The notes: generated by a model not told the origin, from the sequence alone. Counted from the first letter of the stretch, positions 24,648 through 38,547 are shown. The stretch is DNA of 64,000 bases from Acanthosepion esculentum (GCA_964036315.1 OZ038500.1:63816749-63880748); one strand, 5' to 3'. A program made the numbers and translations.

Positions 24648-24695
24648 TTCTATCAATCTTTTCATATCTATCTGTGTATTTCCTTCTCTCTTTAA

Positions 24696-24752
<57 letters not shown>

Positions 24753-24763
24753 CAGTCTGTTTA

Positions 24764-24810
<47 letters not shown>

Positions 24811-24811
24811 A
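22416..24811. repeat. 2.4-kb compound (TATC)n satellite with two interspersed block types
   Basis: Runs of TATC are punctuated 18 times by a roughly 54-bp block (CTCTCAATCTTTTCATATC, then CTGTGTATTTCCTTCTCTCT and TTAAAATC). They are punctuated four times by a second block (GAATCAGTTTGTATGTATG, then ATCTGTCTTTTCCCATC), near 23193, 24085, 24295 and 24510. Block sequence is highly conserved while TATC run length varies, which points to amplification of a block-plus-run unit. A 468-codon open frame exists only because a TATC run without stops translates as SIYL. Confidence 0.97.
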
Positions 24812-24879
24812 ACAATCAGTTCATATGTGTGTGTTTGTATCTCATTTTATTCAAATGTTAAATGTTCTTTTTAGTTTTA

Positions 24880-25257
24880 GTCCATCGGTAAATAATAATC
24901 TCTATATTCATCTATTAATATATATTTCTAAATGCTTTAGTTTTGTCCCAAACCAAACTTGAACAGCCGTATCTTATCATATCAATCAGCATTAAAACTC
25001 GTAGATTTATTTAGTTTATGGTTCAAATACTAAGTACGAGTGCCAGTTGGAAATATATACATATCTTATGCTCGAGACAAGGCCTATATTTTAGTTTGTG
25101 CTTGTATATATATGAAAAAAGACAAAAGAAAAACTTAACTTAGCCATCTAGTTTTATCCCCTGAGGGACTTTGTCAAGGCAAATGTAAGGATTTTAATTT
25201 TTGACAAGTATTTATGTACAAGAGCAGAAATGTTATTGCTTTTTTCAAAAATATATA
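24880..25257. other. no gene recognised
   Basis: AT-rich; nothing identifiable. Confidence 0.4.
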
Positions 25258-25686
25258 CAGACAAACCTCTCATTAAAAGAAAAATGGGACGGGGTCCATT
25301 AAAGCCAATTGTCCTTAAATGGGAAAGGATTATTTTTGAATCATAAAACTACTATAGTAATTTATAACTACTAATATAGATATATTAATAAAAATAACAA
25401 AAATAATAGATTTCTCACAGCTACTTTCTCACGCACGCGCTAATGTATCGTACTTTATATACTGTATACCAGTCTTTGTTTACAAATGTAAGGGTTGCTA
25501 CCGCCGCCAAGCGGTTATTTTGAGAACTAATACGACTCGTTCCGCTAAGCCCACAGATTTAAAAAATACATCACTGGTGATTTGGAAGTTTTTTTTCCCG
25601 AAGATTGTTTTTAAATTTTGTTTGTAGATTTTGTTCATTGCATCCAAAGTCCGTTGATAGTGGTCCGTAGATGAGAGGTTTGTCTG
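25258..25686. mobile_element. pogo/Tigger-like MITE, 429 bp
   Basis: Left end CAGACAAACCTCTCAT and right end ATGAGAGGTTTGTCTG are perfect 16-bp inverted repeats, each flanked by TA (25256-25257, 25687-25688). A CAG...CTG terminus with TA duplication fits the pogo/Tc1 group. There is no transposase frame, so it would need an enzyme supplied from elsewhere. Confidence 0.8.
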
Positions 25687-25699
25687 TATATAAATTGTA

Positions 25700-26010
25700 A
25701 TTAGACCTCAGGATGTTTGTTGAATAATATCAACAAGTTATGCCTATTCATATTTTTAAAATAACTTTTTTTTTAAATTCTTAATTATTAGTTTTATGCA
25801 ATTAGTAACATTACCAATTATATAAAACAATTAGTTTTAAATTTATTTCTATAGTCAGTAAATTTACAGACTATATTTTAAAAAAAAAGCAATAAGTAAT
25901 TCGGAAATTTGAGAAAGTTAAAATAAAAGTTGATAAACAGAACTTGTCATTATTATTCAACAAAATATACATATATCTTTTCTTCGCCGTCTTTCTCTCT
26001 CTCTCTCTCT
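25700..26010. other. no gene recognised
   Basis: AT-rich spacer. Confidence 0.4.
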
Positions 26011-26011
26011 T

Positions 26012-26012
26012 T

Positions 26013-26101
<89 letters not shown>
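26012..26101. repeat. (TATATC)n-(TA)n microsatellite
   Basis: TC-rich run, TATATC steps, then TA. Confidence 0.94.
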
Positions 26102-26105
<4 letters not shown>

Positions 26106-26310
26106 AGGTTAATAGTCTCAGTTGAATCAGACCAGGAAACAGTAGTATTAAAAAGTGCTCAATACAATACTATATACTGAAAAAATACAAATAAAAGTAA
26201 AAATAATTTGTAGAGCTTTTAACTTTAAAATCAGGAGGTCATATAAATACACGACCTTGGTTTCGACCTGACGGTTTTTTCGAGCGATATTTTAAAAATG
26301 ACCACCATAA
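26102..26310 (-). repeat. (TA)n-anchored repeat with hammerhead-like remnant, copy 1
   Basis: Reverse complement of 56255-56450. Shared words include GGTTAATAGTCTCAGTTGAA (GGTTAATGGTCAGAGTTGAA in the other copy), AGTATTAAAAAGTG and AAATCAGGAGGTCA. Both copies meet a long (TA)n at the same base. On the minus strand near 26285-26256 the other copy's core is reduced to ACCGTCAGGTCGAAACC. Confidence 0.7.
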
Positions 26311-27104
26311 CGCTTTATTTAAAAAAACACAAAGAATGGTACGTAATTATTTTTCAAAAATAAAGGAAGGGGGTATGCGGAAGAAAAAAGAAGGGTGAAG
26401 AAAAGAAAAGAAAAGAAAGGAACGAGAATGCAAGTGTATTGTAAATGTATACAGTAGAGAAGAAGAAAGCTAATATCTAACTGTAAGGGAGGACAGGGAG
26501 TCGAACGTATCTTAAGAATAACAGTGGGGTTTTAAATTAGAATTTTTTTTATCCGGCCTCGTATTCATTTAATAAATTTTTTTGGTATGAGGACAAGGAC
26601 TTAAATTTTCGGATTTTTGGCGTAAAAGATTTTTTGTAAGCGGAAATGTCATAATCGCTAATTTCTCATATTGGCATAGTTTGGGTATAATTGTTATATG
26701 GTTTTAACTTTTTTTAAATTTTCCACTTTTCGTCCGGATCCCTGTTAATTTTTTCTTTGTGGACGTTGAATTGAACCTTCTTACTAGCAGTGTCTCCACG
26801 TACATGAAACCTAACTCAAAGTTAAGATATTTTAAATGTTAGATCCAACCCTACCCCCGAATATGATTAAACATATCCCCAATGGAATAGAGTGTAGGTT
26901 ATCCAACTGCTTTCTTATACTTTTAGTATATCATGTGAATGTTAAAATCTCCACAGTGTATCTTGTGAGTGTTAAATTCTTATATATCAAGAACAATACT
27001 CTGGGTAACAATATATGACAAATTGGAAAAAGTTTTTTTTGTGGCGCATACTTCGATAAAGTAGGAAAGGACGAAACGCGTCAAAAGAAAACGTCTTCCC
27101 ACTA

Positions 27105-27106
<2 letters not shown>
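26311..27106. other. no gene recognised
   Basis: A-rich and T-rich tracts; a GGACGAAACGCGTC word at 27067-27081 resembles the 3' strand of the hammerhead-like repeats but lacks a clear partner. Confidence 0.35.

Positions 27107-27165
<59 letters not shown>
27107..27165. repeat. (TA)n at mariner left boundary
   Basis: TA run whose last TA is the target duplication of the mariner at 27166. Confidence 0.93.
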
Positions 27166-27166
<1 letters not shown>

Positions 27167-28047
27167 GAGGGTCATTCAATAAATAAGGTGAATTTTTCGG
27201 TATAAGGACTTCTAATACAGATAGAAGCTTACTTTTTTTTTCAACGTAGTCTCCCAGCACTGTCACACACTTTTCCCATCAGCGCACAAGCTTCCGTATT
27301 CCCTCAGCGTAAAAATCTTTGGACTGATGGCTCAGCAAGTCGCTCGCAACAATTTTGAATTCATCGTCACTTTTAAACTTCGTGCCTCTCGTGAACGCTT
27401 TCAAGGGACCAAACAGGTGAAAGTCTGAAGGGACAAGGTCTGGGCTGTAAGGGGGATGAGGGAGCAGTTCCCAGCCCAGCTCGTTGATGGTCTGCACCGT
27501 TTGGGCTGCTGTGTGAGGCCTTGCGTTGTCATGATGCAAGATGACTCCTTCTGACTGATGACCCCTGCGTTTGTTCTTCATGTCTTTCAAAGTCCTTGCA
27601 ATGTCATCCACTGTCACCCTTCTGTCAGACTGAATGAGGTCATTGACTGATTCCCTCACCTCAGGAGACCTCACTTCTGTAGGCTTCCCAGGCCTGTCTT
27701 CATCCTCAACGCTGCTCCGTGATTCTTTAAACAATTTAGCCCACTTGTAGACATTTCTTGGCTGAAACATGTGGCACCATACACAGCTGAAATTCTCCTA
27801 TGAATTTCAACTGGTTTGTACCCTTCAGCAACCAAAAACTTGATAAGTGACCGCTGTTCAATCCTGGAGCATGCTTCTTGGTCGGCCATCTTTGTTAATC
27901 ACCAAAACTCTCAAAGTTTTTTTAATCAGCAAAAGAAATTAAATCCATGTGAAAAAGAAGTAAAATAAAATATAAAAAAGAGTAAGCTTCTATCTGTATT
28001 AGAAGTCCTTATACCGAAAAATTCACCTTATTTATTGAATGATCCTC

Positions 28048-28048
<1 letters not shown>
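27166..28048 (-). mobile_element. internally deleted mariner, 883 bp, 67-bp TIRs
   Basis: Both ends carry the same 67-bp inverted repeat starting CGAGGGTCATTCAATAAAT, or CGAGGATC at the other end, a single mismatch; TA flanks each side. The length is short for a mariner because the middle of the transposase gene is gone. The TIRs are unusually long for mariners (often about 30 bp). It lies between two (TA)n runs, consistent with TA target choice. Confidence 0.9.
27279..27889 (-). pseudogene. mariner transposase with central deletion
   Basis: The 5' part (from 27889) starts MADQEACSRIEQRSLIKFLV and includes EIHRRISAVYG, a helix-turn-helix DNA-binding region. After a frameshift near 27770 a second frame continues AKLFKESRSSVEDEDRPGKP and VTVDDIARTL. 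It then jumps straight to KNKRRGHQSEGVILHHDNARPH, skipping the linker (WVPHEL) and the first catalytic Asp. The second Asp (HHDNARPH) and third Asp (YSPDLVPSD) are present and 34 residues apart, so the family is DD34D mariner. Without the first Asp it cannot catalyse. Ends at RKLVR near 27282. Confidence 0.85.
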
Positions 28049-28113
<65 letters not shown>

Positions 28114-28130
28114 ATATATATATATATATA
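28049..28130. repeat. (TA)n microsatellite
   Basis: TA run with one TCTA interruption, between the mariner and the MITE. Confidence 0.93.
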
Positions 28131-28367
28131 CACAATATGGCAATAAAGTCACTATACAGTTATAATAAAAAAAGCATTGGAGAAGGTGTCTGGCAGTTGG
28201 AACAGTATCGGTAATTAATTTACTTTAATTGTTTACCATAGCATTTTATTGTTATTAACCAGAATTAACCAGAACCATTTTAATAATAAATTTCTGGACT
28301 ATTGATCAATTGCTTTTTCTTAATTTTTTATTGTAAGTAACTGTATAGTGACTTTATTGCCACCATA
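28131..28367. mobile_element. MITE with 25-bp TIRs
   Basis: TGGCAATAAAGTCACTATAC (28138 on) and its complement GTATAGTGACTTTATTGCCA (to 28362) form the ends, with outermost bases in TA-rich sequence. The interior has no coding capacity. The exact boundaries are uncertain because the flanks are (TA)n. Confidence 0.75.
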
Positions 28368-28371
28368 TATA

Positions 28372-29303
28372 CCGCGTGTAACAGCAAAAGTTTCCAGTTC
28401 TTATATTAAGATCTGAACCGTTGCATCTTAGAAATGATTAAAGATATCTTGATGGAATTCTCCGAAGTTTTTATAACACTATTGGACTCTACATTGAGCA
28501 GTAAGAATGTATAATTACTCTCCAATCTTAACAGAAGAATCGTGATGAAATCGATCATAAACGAAAATGACATGTTCATCATTAATTAATAATTGCTAAG
28601 CCTCGGAAGATTATAAACGATTGATATAAAGTTCAACATATATATATTATTCAATGATCCTTTTCCAACATATTCAAGATGATCTTTGCCCTCTCTAACC
28701 TTCTAACTTTCTGTCCTGAAGTAACAAGGTGCCTCATGTTTCATGCGCGATTTCATTTTCAAGTCTTTTTTTCGCTGGTCTTTGAACTGTCGTAGCTGAA
28801 GCTCCTCTCTCACGTGACATTTTTATGGATTGAGTTGGATCTTTTCTAATTGATCTCTTTAGCTCTAACTTAAAATGATGATCCCTCTTCCTGTTGTAAC
28901 CTCTTGGTAAAGTTTTCCTCTCTACTGTTCGCTCTTTAAAATTGTTTTACCGTTCTCGGGATGATTCTTGGATGGATTTGAAGATGGAAGCTAGATTATG
29001 AATGTTGGTACCATTACTGAAAGCCTGAATGACATTTTTCCTCTCACCATTGCTCAGGTGGGAAGACAGTGGGGCTGCCACAAAACGATTTTGACCTGTT
29101 TTATGCCAAGCTGAATAACTCAAAGGGTTTTCAGTGATTCTTATGACAGATGGTGTCAACATAGCTAAGCGTCTTATCTTAAATCCTGGAAGAAAGAAAC
29201 GCAATTAATGTAGTGTTTTTCTAGATACTAAACATTTTGTAGGAGGGACAATTATGCTGTTACATGATTTGGACAATTTTGCTGTTACACTTTACACACA
29301 TAT
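28372..29303 (-). mobile_element. Tc1/mariner-superfamily relic
   Basis: The ends share GTGTAACAGCAAAA on both sides, and a second GTAACAGC lies inside the right end (29250-29295). The minus strand has HKTGQNRFVAAPLSS, SNGERKNVIQAFSNGTNIH and LASIFKSIQ, then, past stops, KDPTQSIKMS. The copy at 50888-51487 continues the same protein (LELTRTIRKDPTKSISRLA). That fits an N-terminal helix-turn-helix region of a Tc1-type transposase. No catalytic triad is visible, so it is inactive. Confidence 0.6.
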
Positions 29304-29919
<616 letters not shown>

Positions 29920-29929
29920 AAATCCCCAA

Positions 29930-30858
29930 CATGTTTGATGTTTTATTTTTCAAAATATGAGCAAATATTTTTGAATTCTGAAATGCCAATAACTTTTTCA
30001 GACCGCGCCCTATATAAGACATACATCTGTGTATAGGATTTTCCGACCCACAGAAACGTTCGGATAATAAATACCGAAGATTTTCTTGCAAAGATATGGT
30101 TAATGTCGTTATTAACATTACAATTCCAAATCCTGCCTTTTCACTATTATATCCCCATCCAGCAAGAGTTATTTTAAACGATAGCAAAAAGCGGTTCTTG
30201 TTGACGAATGTTTAATCATAACAAAGAAAAGAGCAAGGGGCGCGATCCTTGTACCAGATGATTGCCAGTGGCAATCGGTAACCTTTTTCATCAAGAACAC
30301 CTTCATGCCCAAGTGATCTCATATTTCGATACAGGAGAAAGAAAATGGATTTCACCGAGAGCAATTCTACCGCACTGATTATGTGTGTGTGTGTTACTTC
30401 GTGGTCGACGCGATTGTTTAACCTTTTTCCTCGTACAATGAACTGAAGTTATTACGGACAAAATGCCTTCAAAAAGTCTCAACCAAAACGCTTACATTAT
30501 TTCTGCTTACTCTCATATTTACGATTTTTCTTAATTCTAGAGAAAAAAAATCCCCAGTTATTATTTCATTCATACATGCTCTGCCATACCGGATTTTGTT
30601 GATTCTTCAAGTTATACTTCATAGGGAAAATGGAAAGATTTTAACTCATTTAATTTTGAGACAAATTGTATTATTTAAGGCAGGGATCTCTTCAGTGAAT
30701 CTATCAGAAGGTTTTCTAATCCAAACTAGTCACCAACTACAAATGGATTTATTGGTGTTGTCATGTGTCACATTTTTTAGATATCCACTTCCATTTTGAA
30801 ACTTTGTATGTTGATAGTTTAATTACTTCTTATTATAGTTATTATTGTTGTTGCTATT
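29930..30858. other. no gene recognised
   Basis: AT-rich DNA. Short open frames (for example 30596-30799) have no known domain. Confidence 0.4.
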
Positions 30859-30940
30859 ATTGGGTTGGTGCATAATTATCCGGCGTTTTTAAACAATATT
30901 TATTATGAAAAAGAAGCAATAATTCAACAATAAAATTATT
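30859..30940. mobile_element. possible mariner end fragment
   Basis: ATTGGGTTGGTGCATAATTA is very close to the terminal repeats of several animal mariners (TTGGGTTGGTGCA-like). I found no opposite end and no transposase frame, so it is at most a remnant. Confidence 0.35.
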
Positions 30941-32601
<1,661 letters not shown>

Positions 32602-33087
32602 CACACATTGACAAAGATACATTATGCCGAATTAAAAAGCACGGAAGCTTCAGCTGGAAGTGTGTAATTTTTAAATATAAATAAAATAAAAAAATCAGAA
32701 TAAGGATTAAAGAAAAAAGAATAAAGTTATATAAAGTCAAAGAGATTTAAAATAGAATTTAAAAAAATGAAAAATGCAATTTGAAATCGTATAAAATTTC
32801 GCATAGCTTACATGTTGAAAGGCGGACACAGAATTGCATCGACCTAAAGAATGTTGAACTTTCTGAAGCCAATGAGTGATAGTAATCAATCTATACAGAT
32901 GAGATCATCCTCACCCATTACAAGTTAGCGGAAGAGTCACCAAGGGATTCATTAAACAAAGAAAAAGAAACAAAGGGAAAAATAAAATAGATTTTACATT
33001 TGGGGGTCAGCCTCCTAATAATACAGGGTCCTAAAAAGTGAAATTCTCACTCAAAAAAAAAAAAGTTCATGAAGAAGAACATGACTG

Positions 33088-33088
<1 letters not shown>

Positions 33089-33120
<32 letters not shown>

Positions 33121-33204
33121 TGGTTAAAGTTGTTGAGTTTCTTTATTTAACGATACTGCAGGAGATTTTTCCACGGGTATTTTATAGCTGTTAAACTCGT
33201 AATG

Positions 33205-33235
<31 letters not shown>

Positions 33236-33288
33236 TTAAATATAATACATCAGAAAATTAAAATAGAAAAACCCAGAATATTTACGGG

Positions 33289-33364
<76 letters not shown>
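33089..33364. repeat. (ATT)n and (TA)n cluster
   Basis: ATT units at 33089-33120, TA units at 33211-33235, and a longer ATT run at 33290-33364. Confidence 0.93.
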
Positions 33365-33365
<1 letters not shown>

Positions 33366-33676
33366 CAATATTTTTCAACAGTTAACAGAGGAGCGCTATT
33401 TAAGAAAATAAAAAGGAAAGCAAAAACAGAGTGTTTGACAATGTCAAACAATATTTCAACAGAATATCTTTCTTCATGTCATAGTTAAAAACAAATTTCA
33501 ACTATAAAAATATATAAATATACAAAAGTTATAATTTTCTAAAAAGTGTTGTTTCGTCGACATATTGTCTAACATTTTTCAAATACTGTGTCTTTTTCTT
33601 TTCTTCTCTTAAATCTCGTTCTTCTCTTAATTCTTGAAAAACATTTGAAGAGTTACGTCAATGATTTTGTTTATAA

Positions 33677-33696
33677 TTATAATTATTATTATTATA

Positions 33697-33735
<39 letters not shown>
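33677..33735. repeat. (ATT)n microsatellite
   Basis: Imperfect ATT units. Confidence 0.93.
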
Positions 33736-33739
33736 TAAT

Positions 33740-34370
33740 ACAACTGGAGTCTCATGCATAACATCCCCCCCCCCAAAAAACAACTAAATAAAAAACTCAA
33801 AAGAAAAATGAAATCTACTGCATGTTGCATTTATTTTGTTTTATTTTACCCGGAGCCATATTAATGGAGGTGAGAATGCAGTTGCGGGCTGTATATCTAA
33901 ATTAGATACGTTAGCAAAACATTATCGTATGCATATCATTTCAGTTGTGTTAGCCGATCATTGCCCACCCCCCACACACATACACAAAAAAACTGACATC
34001 GAGCGAGGAGGGAGATTTCAGCTCGCAGTCCCAGAGATTCCAGTCCTACTGCAATATCTCTGTCATTGCACCAAAAAGACAGGCTTGGCGGATACTAAAA
34101 TCAATGTGACAGTGATGCAAGTGGTGGGAAATTTTTATTTTTGGTCCCTATGGAAGGCGTCTAGCCACGTTTGATATCCTATCGCTTTGGTCTGGGAGGT
34201 GGGTAAATTAAACGAAGGTCGAATTCAGCTCAGCACCGGCAGTGATGAGTGGAAGAGTCTAGACACCCGAACAAATCACATCTTCATCACATTCCTTCGT
34301 ATTTTCGCAGACCCAAGCAACATGGACGTCGGGACAGGTTTAACTATTCCAGGAACGTCGATTCCATGCA
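33740..34370. other. unassigned open frames, no recognised product
   Basis: A 112-residue frame (33836-34174) and a 62-residue frame (34187-34375) are open but show no domain, signal peptide or splice context I can support. They could be random. Confidence 0.25.
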
Positions 34371-34600
34371 GTTAATATTTGTACCCATTGACTTTTCACA
34401 ATTATCTGGGGGCTCCATTCGATAATAATTATTATTATATTCCATATGTTCACAGCATATGCAACGGTGATGTTTCCTGGAGCATAAAAGACAACAAGAT
34501 TTATCCAAGTTTCAGCACTTCAGTATTATCTCAGATCCTATCATTATAATAATAATTATTGCTGGAACTTGACATAAAATAAACTAAGATAGGAACACAC
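34371..34600 (+). repeat. dispersed repeat, copy 1 (pair with 36826-37045)
   Basis: GCAGTTAATATTTGTACCCA, TGACTTTTCACAATTATCTG, TATTATATTCCA and CTTCAGTATT recur in order at 36826-37045. Length is about 230 bp. The second copy lies just after a LINE 3' end and leads into a degenerate repeat of about 180 bp. Confidence 0.7.
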
Positions 34601-34662
34601 ACACACACACATACACACACATACATACATATATATATGTATATATATATATATAAATATTT
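34594..34662. repeat. (CA)n-(TA)n microsatellite
   Basis: CA units with ATAC breaks, then a short TA run. Confidence 0.9.
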
Positions 34663-34813
34663 AAATATATATTGTTAAATATAACAGACAATGAATGTCT
34701 ATTATGTCTGGTCATGAGCCGTTCTAATGTTCAAATGTTTGCTTTAATTTCGGGTGAAAATAAAGACAAAAATTGTCCAACATTTGGATAATATTTTATT
34801 AAGTTGGTCCAAA

Positions 34814-34841
34814 GAATTCGGCTCACATGAGCCATCCTCAG
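34814..34841 (-). ncRNA. hammerhead-like core, GAAT variant
   Basis: Minus strand: CTGAGGA, T, GGCTCA, TG, TGAGCC, GAATTC. The helix II pairing is six bases and perfect, and the first core strand is CTGANGA. The last A of GAAA has changed to T, which should impair catalysis. Both flanks are AT-rich dispersed sequence. Confidence 0.33.
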
Positions 34842-35083
34842 AGTGGTTATACAGACATGTAACAAAGATATCCATTGTCAAAGATGATACTTTGTTATTT
34901 TGACATAGAAAATTAATATACGGCGATAACGGTCGTTGAATAGCAGACGCAGGTCATAAGTTCAAGATGCGGTTCTATGACGTCATACAACGCGAAAGAC
35001 CGAAGTATTACAAACTATGAGCCATTTTACACATAGAAAGCCATTCATAAGGTGTGAGCTGTACTTGGGAGAACAATTTTTGT

Positions 35084-35084
35084 C

Positions 35085-35147
<63 letters not shown>

Positions 35148-35175
35148 GGTGTGTGTGCATGTGTAAGGCATAGGC

Positions 35176-35214
<39 letters not shown>
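35084..35214. repeat. (TA)n-(GT)n and (ATT)n microsatellites
   Basis: TA run into GT run, then after a gap an ATT run at 35176-35214. Confidence 0.94.
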
Positions 35215-35215
<1 letters not shown>

Positions 35216-35427
35216 TCCTTTGATATCTGTTGTATACACATTTCCTTTCGGGTCCTAACTGGAGACATTACGGTCAGAAATGGCTTCATGACAGTTTCCC
35301 CTGATCATTTAAAAAAACCCAAAAAGCTCACTCGCATTTTACATAAATTACATAAAGCTCTTCGTCATGCGTGAGTTGCCTTTGCTAGTATTATTTTTTA
35401 TATTTACTTAAATATATCATAGAACGA

Positions 35428-35443
35428 TATTATTATTATTATT

Positions 35444-35533
<90 letters not shown>
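35428..35533. repeat. (ATT)n-(ATC)n-(ATT)n microsatellite
   Basis: Symmetrical compound array with an ATC core between ATT runs. Confidence 0.95.
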
Positions 35534-35604
35534 TTCCTGCGTTTGCTTTAACACAACAGGTGCCTGATGGTTATCGCTAGAGATTGAGCGAGAAAAGTCT
35601 CCAC

Positions 35605-36745
35605 AAATGCCCAGCACCTTTCTCAGTAAGCTTCAGGGCTACGGTATTACTGGACGATTGTTTTATTTCATCCCATCGTTTTTATCAAATCGTGAAATGA
35701 AGGGCTTTTTGAACGTGTTCGCTTCCAGATCCTTTCACACGATGTCCCCAGATCTCTATTTTGGGTCCTACGCTGTTTCTGATCTTCATCAATGATCTTC
35801 CTGATATCATCCGTTCCCAAGTAGGCATTTATGCAGATGACACTACCATTTCCTCCTGTCTCAATAGCAAATCCGTCAGAGCTGACAAAGTTAACCTGAC
35901 CGATGATCTAAAAAAAATATCCAATCAGTGGTTAACTGTGGCATGAAAATGACTTGTAAATTTTAATGGCTCCGAAACAAAACTTAACTACCATAGAGAA
36001 ACTTCTCTGCCCACCATCAGTAGGGCTATTGCTAGACTCTTGGATAGCAACATCCTGTGCCTTCTTGGCCTCACGTATTCAACTGACTTGAACAGGAATG
36101 ACTGCATCGAATCAGTAGCAACATCTACTGCAAGATAAGTTAGGTCACTGTGTCGTGTCAGAAGGTTTTTCTCGTTACAATCCATCTTGCACATTTACAA
36201 ATCTACCATTCGCCCGTTGAATACTGTTGCCATATCTTGTCTGGTGCTCCTGCTGTTCATCTCGAGGTTCTCGACAAAATCCAAAGAATGATCTGCAATG
36301 TAATCGATCCTGACTTGGCATCTCGACTTCATTCACTTTCTCACCGACCTGACGTGGCCTACCTCTGTCTACAAATATTTTCTGACGAGTTATTTTCCCA
36401 TAGTGTCCCGACTACGTGAACTTAGGCGTGCTAGTAGATTGGCATCTAGGTCCCAATCTTTTACTGTTTAAATAGTTAAATGTAACCGACACTTCTACTC
36501 CAACAATTTCTTTTCACGCACTTCTCGCCTGTGCTACTCCCTTCTGTTTACTTGCTTCCCTGATGAACACAATCTTCAAAAATTTAAATGCAACTTTAAT
36601 CGCCATCTTCTATCTTCTTGAATCCCGTTCATCTTTTATCCTTTCCACAATCCTCCCTATACACAGTCTTTTCTCTCACTTTCACTCTCTATAATCCCCT
36701 GCGTACTACTGGCATTCTCGACTTGCTTAGGGTGAAATTATTAAA
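35605..36745 (+). pseudogene. jockey-like LINE reverse transcriptase fragment with YADD
   Basis: Frames in order: FLSKLQGYGITGRLFYFI and SFLSNREMK, a frameshift near 35760, then GPTLFLIFINDLPDIIRSQV and GIYADDTT with the catalytic YADD intact. Next come NSKSVRADKVNLTDDLKK, a stop near 35944, a further frame with SPVEYCCHILSGAPAVHLEV and LDKIQRMICNVIDPDLASRL, and a 3' end AAATTATTAAAAAAATAATT. The RT core copies RNA into cDNA at a nicked target. At least two frameshifts and one stop kill this copy. Three related copies lie at 20585, 38545 and 39077. Confidence 0.8.
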
Positions 36746-36825
36746 AAAATAATTTCTCGCAAACTCTCAGCATTGTCGCGGTCTCCACATTTTCAATTCT
36801 TCCGCGAATCTCGAATTCATACAAT

Positions 36826-37330
36826 TAATATTTGTACTCAGTGACTTTTCGCAATTATCTGGCTGCATTCATGAGATAATATTATTATATTCCACGTATT
36901 TCTATTTCCACATCAGATGAGATGATGTTTGCCGGAGGATAAATCGCATCCAATTTAAAAAAAAAAACAACAAAAAAAAAACTTCAGTATTCTCACAGTC
37001 CATCATTAGAATAATTATTAATGGAATTTGATATAAACAAAACGAGCGAAAAGTTTTAAGGCCTCAAAAGATAAAGAGAGCTTCTCTATCAGAGATATTT
37101 ACACCAAATGGCAAATGGTTATCGGTGGAGGTTAAGTGATAACTATTTTACTCACTGTTTGAGCCCCTCAGTATCCCTAATCACCCTATCATTATATTAA
37201 TTGTTGCCATAAATTAAACATGTAATACTGTGGGTCGTAACATATTGAGGGAGCTTCTGTATCAGTGATGTTTATACCAAATATTTACAGGTCATCTTTG
37301 GAGATCATAAAGGGCATCCTAGAAGTCATC
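36826..37330 (+). repeat. dispersed repeat copy 2 and degenerate repeat of about 180 bp
   Basis: The first 220 bp match 34371-34600. AGCTTCTCTATCAGAGATAT (37080) then recurs as AGCTTCTGTATCAGTGATG (37252), and CAGTATTCTCACAGTCCATC (36987) as CAGTATCCCTAATCACCCTA (37169), suggesting a diverged tandem repeat of about 170-180 bp. Confidence 0.6.
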
Positions 37331-37334
37331 TCCG

Positions 37335-38130
37335 GATTCTAAAATTTTCAACAATTTTTATTGTTTAAAAATCGTTCTATACAGAAAGAAAATGCAAACA
37401 CTGGAAACCTATTGCCATTTAATCATGAAAACTTACATGACGTCAATATCTTCCATTTTCTATGTCACACAGACGCCTTTGTCTCTCTATTTACCAACCT
37501 CTCCAAAAGGCAAGAGTTCCGTACCCTTAGACTCAGGCAAAAATTGCCCATAGACCCCATATACACGGGGTCTGGTTTGCTCCCTCTCCAAACGAGATTT
37601 TGCCCTTCGGTATAGCGTCGTCTGGGTTTCTCTGTGCCGGGAGGCAGAGAGTTCGACAAGAGAGGAAGAGGAATAGAAAGTGTCTTCCTCTTTCGATAGC
37701 TTTCTCCATGACAGAGGACTTTGTGCTAGAGATTCTTTCTATAACTGGAGTTTCTTCCTATAACTGGAAAAGATATATTCTCAAGAGGAAACAGCACCAT
37801 GGACATGTAAGCTGCAGGGGAGGCAGGTTTAGCTAAAGAAAACAACCTTACGGTTTAGCTTCTCCAAACGAACTGAAATTGACTGCCGCTATGGTCATTG
37901 TATGAAGTGACGTCACTAAGCAGTTCGACACATGACCGATGTGAATTTTCTCCGCCAAAAGGAGATAAGCGTTTTCTATATCCTTACAAGATTATGCTTT
38001 TTAATGCTTCTCTTCAGGGCATGACATGAGTGATAGCAGACTTTCAAAACAACTCTTTGGCCAACTTTTGTCAAGCAAGCAGCTCAATTCGAAGGCCACT
38101 CTTGCGTTTTAAAAACAAACTCAAAGACAA
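37335..38130. other. no gene recognised
   Basis: Mixed sequence with somewhat higher GC at 37490-37830. Open frames have no known domain. Confidence 0.35.
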
Positions 38131-38136
38131 TATGAA

Positions 38137-38547
38137 GTGATACTGCATCCATTTTTCTTCCTAGGAAACAAATCGTCAGAGCGAGGGAGCTGGCACCTAA
38201 TCTGCTTCTCGTATACAAAAGGTTTGAGAGAAGCCGGCATAAAGATCTGGGTCTACTGCGTACAACTATTAAAGCAATTTAGCATCATGCTGCTCCTCTT
38301 AATGGTAGTTTTACCTACCTCTGTGGCTTCGTCGGACGCTGTAAACCAGGCATTGTTGTCCACTCGCGGAAACACTGTGGCAATTTATTCTCAATCACTC
38401 GAGCGAAATGTGACTACCGACTTGTTCCATTTGTCTAAAAGGTCTTGGGAGACATATACGTGGTTTTGGGAATTTGAGCATCTGTTTATTTTACTGAGCC
38501 CCCATTTATCATCCAAGACGAAGCAGTCCATCATATTTTTTAAGTGA
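38137..38547 (+). other. 136-codon open frame with a signal-like segment, unassigned
   Basis: An open frame of 136 codons. From the internal ATG at 38287 it would begin MLLLLMVVLPTSVASS, which looks like a signal peptide with a cleavage-like SVAS. About 70 residues follow with no cysteine pattern. I recognise no domain. It lies immediately before a LINE fragment, so it may be chance or a retroelement edge. There is no visible promoter, splice site or polyadenylation support. Confidence 0.15.

Noticed and set aside
23468..24874. 468-codon open frame
   Set aside because: It is the translation of TATC repeats and their blocks (SIYL), which lack stops by composition. No protein family is implied.
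25165..25200. Hammerhead-like core (CTGAGGGACTTTG)
   Set aside because: No GAAA strand at the right distance and no helix II pairing.
33236..33451. Poly-Asn open frame
   Set aside because: Translation of an (ATT)n microsatellite on the minus strand.
38137..38547. Secreted small protein or venom-like gene
   Set aside because: Only a signal-like hydrophobic stretch is present; no cysteine framework, splice sites or known domain.
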